Shown here one piece after another: positions 4,344 through 5,181 of a stretch of DNA of 5,181 bases (its first letter is position 1; every line of letters starts with the position of its first letter). Source of the stretch: Planctomicrobium sp. (GTDB lineage: Bacteria; Planctomycetota; Planctomycetia; Planctomycetales; Planctomycetaceae); contig JABJMI010000478.1 of assembly GCA_018659505.1 (NCBI GenBank), positions 1-5,181 of the forward strand, in the 5' to 3' direction. The position numbers were made by a program, and so were the translations under genes. The notes under the pieces were generated by a model that was not told the DNA's origin, made no database searches, and was given only the letters and a program-made list of their open reading frames with translations.

Positions 4344-5181
4344 ATGAACCAAGAAAAATTGAATCGATCCCTGAATTCTGTGTCTCGCAGAAATTTTCTC
4401 GCAGTGGGAGGTGTTGGCGTAGTGGGACTTTCTCTCAACGATGCTCGTGCTGCGACACAATCCGGTCAGCGATCTGTCATTCAAGTTGTGATGAATGGCG
4501 GAGCAAGTCAACACGATACTTTCGATCCTAAGCCGGACGCTCCCAGAGAAATTCGTGGGACATGTCGCTCGATCCAGACAGCGATTCCAGGAGTTCATTT
4601 TTCTGAATCACTTCCTAAGCTTGCTCAGCGAGCTAAAGACTTAGTGGTTCTTCGCTCGCTGTACCATGATGCCGCTCCGATTCACGAAAGTGGATTGCAA
4701 CTGCTACTCACCGGAAGTCTAGTGAAGAAGGGTCTGCAACCGCCGAACATCGGGAATGTTCTCGCGCAGTTGTTGGAGGATAAAAGGAAATCTGAAGCAC
4801 CGATCGCTGTCCGTTTGGGTGGACAGATCGAAGAGACTGGAGTCCACGCCTACCATGGAGACCAAGCTGGTCTGCTGGGATCGGCAGATCAACTTCCTAC
4901 TTTAGAGTCACTCAAGGAATCAGGTTTCGAAACACCTAAGTTTCAATCGCTGCCTTCTAAAGCCAAGAAGGAATACGGCGACAATTCATTTGGAGCCTCT
5001 CTTTGGACTGCCGCTCGCTTGGTACAAGCAGGCGTTAAGTATGTCGAAATCAACACCTTTCCGAAATTGGAAGGTGAAGTGACCTGGGATGCGCATGGCT
5101 GTTCAAAATCTTCTCCAGGAACGATCTGCGACTACCGAGACAAAATTGGTCCGCAATACGATCAGGCGATGTCCGCACTCT
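4344..5181 (+). CDS. Tat-exported DUF1501 family protein (partial, 3' end beyond window)
   Basis: The reading frame is open from ATG 4344 to the right edge, giving 279 residues and no stop; full-length members usually exceed 400. A twin-arginine signal is present: SRRNFLAVGGVGVVGLSL (14-31), with a possible cleavage site at ARA (34-36). The DUF1501 (PF07394) core follows, with NGGASQHDTFDPKPDAP (51-67), an RG pair (71-72), PGVHFSESLPKLA (82-94), VLRSLYHDAAPIHESG (102-117), LLTG (121-124), the ARLVQAGVKYVEI segment (224-236) and WDAHG (248-252). The family is related to the alkaline phosphatase/sulfatase superfamily and is greatly expanded in planctomycetes. It is often encoded beside DUF1549/DUF1553 proteins with cytochrome-like domains, but no such neighbour is visible here. 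Export folded through Tat suggests a cofactor- or metal-containing periplasmic protein. AGGA at 4330-4333, ten bases before the ATG, is a weak ribosome site. ATGs at 4310 and 4321 are out of frame with the gene. Confidence 0.92.
   Translation, partial: MNQEKLNRSLNSVSRRNFLAVGGVGVVGLSLNDARAATQSGQRSVIQVVMNGGASQHDTFDPKPDAPREIRGTCRSIQTAIPGVHFSESLPKLAQRAKDLVVLRSLYHDAAPIHESGLQLLLTGSLVKKGLQPPNIGNVLAQLLEDKRKSEAPIAVRLGGQIEETGVHAYHGDQAGLLGSADQLPTLESLKESGFETPKFQSLPSKAKKEYGDNSFGASLWTAARLVQAGVKYVEINTFPKLEGEVTWDAHGCSKSSPGTICDYRDKIGPQYDQAMSAL

Noticed and set aside
4211..4598. - and + strand ORFs around the DUF1501 start
   Set aside because: They overlap the Tat signal and conserved GGASQHDTFDPKP region of the real + strand gene and show no family features.
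1..5181. CRISPR array, rRNA or full tRNA genes
   Set aside because: No regularly spaced direct repeats of CRISPR size, no rRNA signature sequences and no foldable cloverleaf were found on either strand.

Overview
The window most likely comes from a planctomycete chromosome of moderate GC (roughly mid-to-upper 40s percent by eye), perhaps of the Gimesia/Rubinisphaera type. The evidence is the protein mix: a Tat-exported DUF1501 protein, a secreted DUF1080 (3-keto-disaccharide hydrolase-like) protein, a CPXCG cysteine-rich mini-protein, and a FabZ-type dehydratase beside a HAD-fold protein with a degenerate active site. This assignment rests on family knowledge; no rRNA or other marker gene is present.

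Layout. Positions 1-138 hold no gene but are dense in short stems on the - strand and look like part of a structured RNA, possibly a group II-intron-like domain that continues off the left edge. Positions 139-478 form a compact unit: a 99-aa acidic ORF on the - strand, enclosed by a perfect 11-bp inverted repeat whose outer heptamers (GTTAGAC/GTCTAAC) fit integron attC core-box consensus. Positions 479-813 have no gene but contain two hairpin elements sharing a 14-nt repeat. Two small cysteine-rich - strand genes follow: 814-1041 (unrecognised, CxxCxxC...CxC) and 1138-1320 (CPXCG family). Next is the exported DUF1080 gene (1411-2130, -) with a plausible promoter. A 414-bp gap follows it, containing a GCAAAG-type inverted repeat element and a perfect 18-bp palindrome. 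A probable two-gene - strand operon comes next: HAD-like protein (3086-4045), then FabZ-like dehydratase (2545-3033). After a divergent intergenic region, the only + strand gene, the DUF1501 protein, begins at 4344 and runs off the right end.

How the genes relate. The DUF1080 and DUF1501 products should both leave the cytoplasm (Sec-type and Tat-type signals), which suits the polymer- and sulfated-glycan-degrading lifestyle of planctomycetes. They lie in separate transcription units, so a joint pathway is not shown. The FabZ-like protein probably acts in fatty-acid or related acyl-ACP metabolism. The co-oriented HAD-like protein lacks both motif I aspartates and is probably not a classical phosphatase. 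The left 800 bp look like accessory or mobile-derived DNA; the rest looks like ordinary chromosome.
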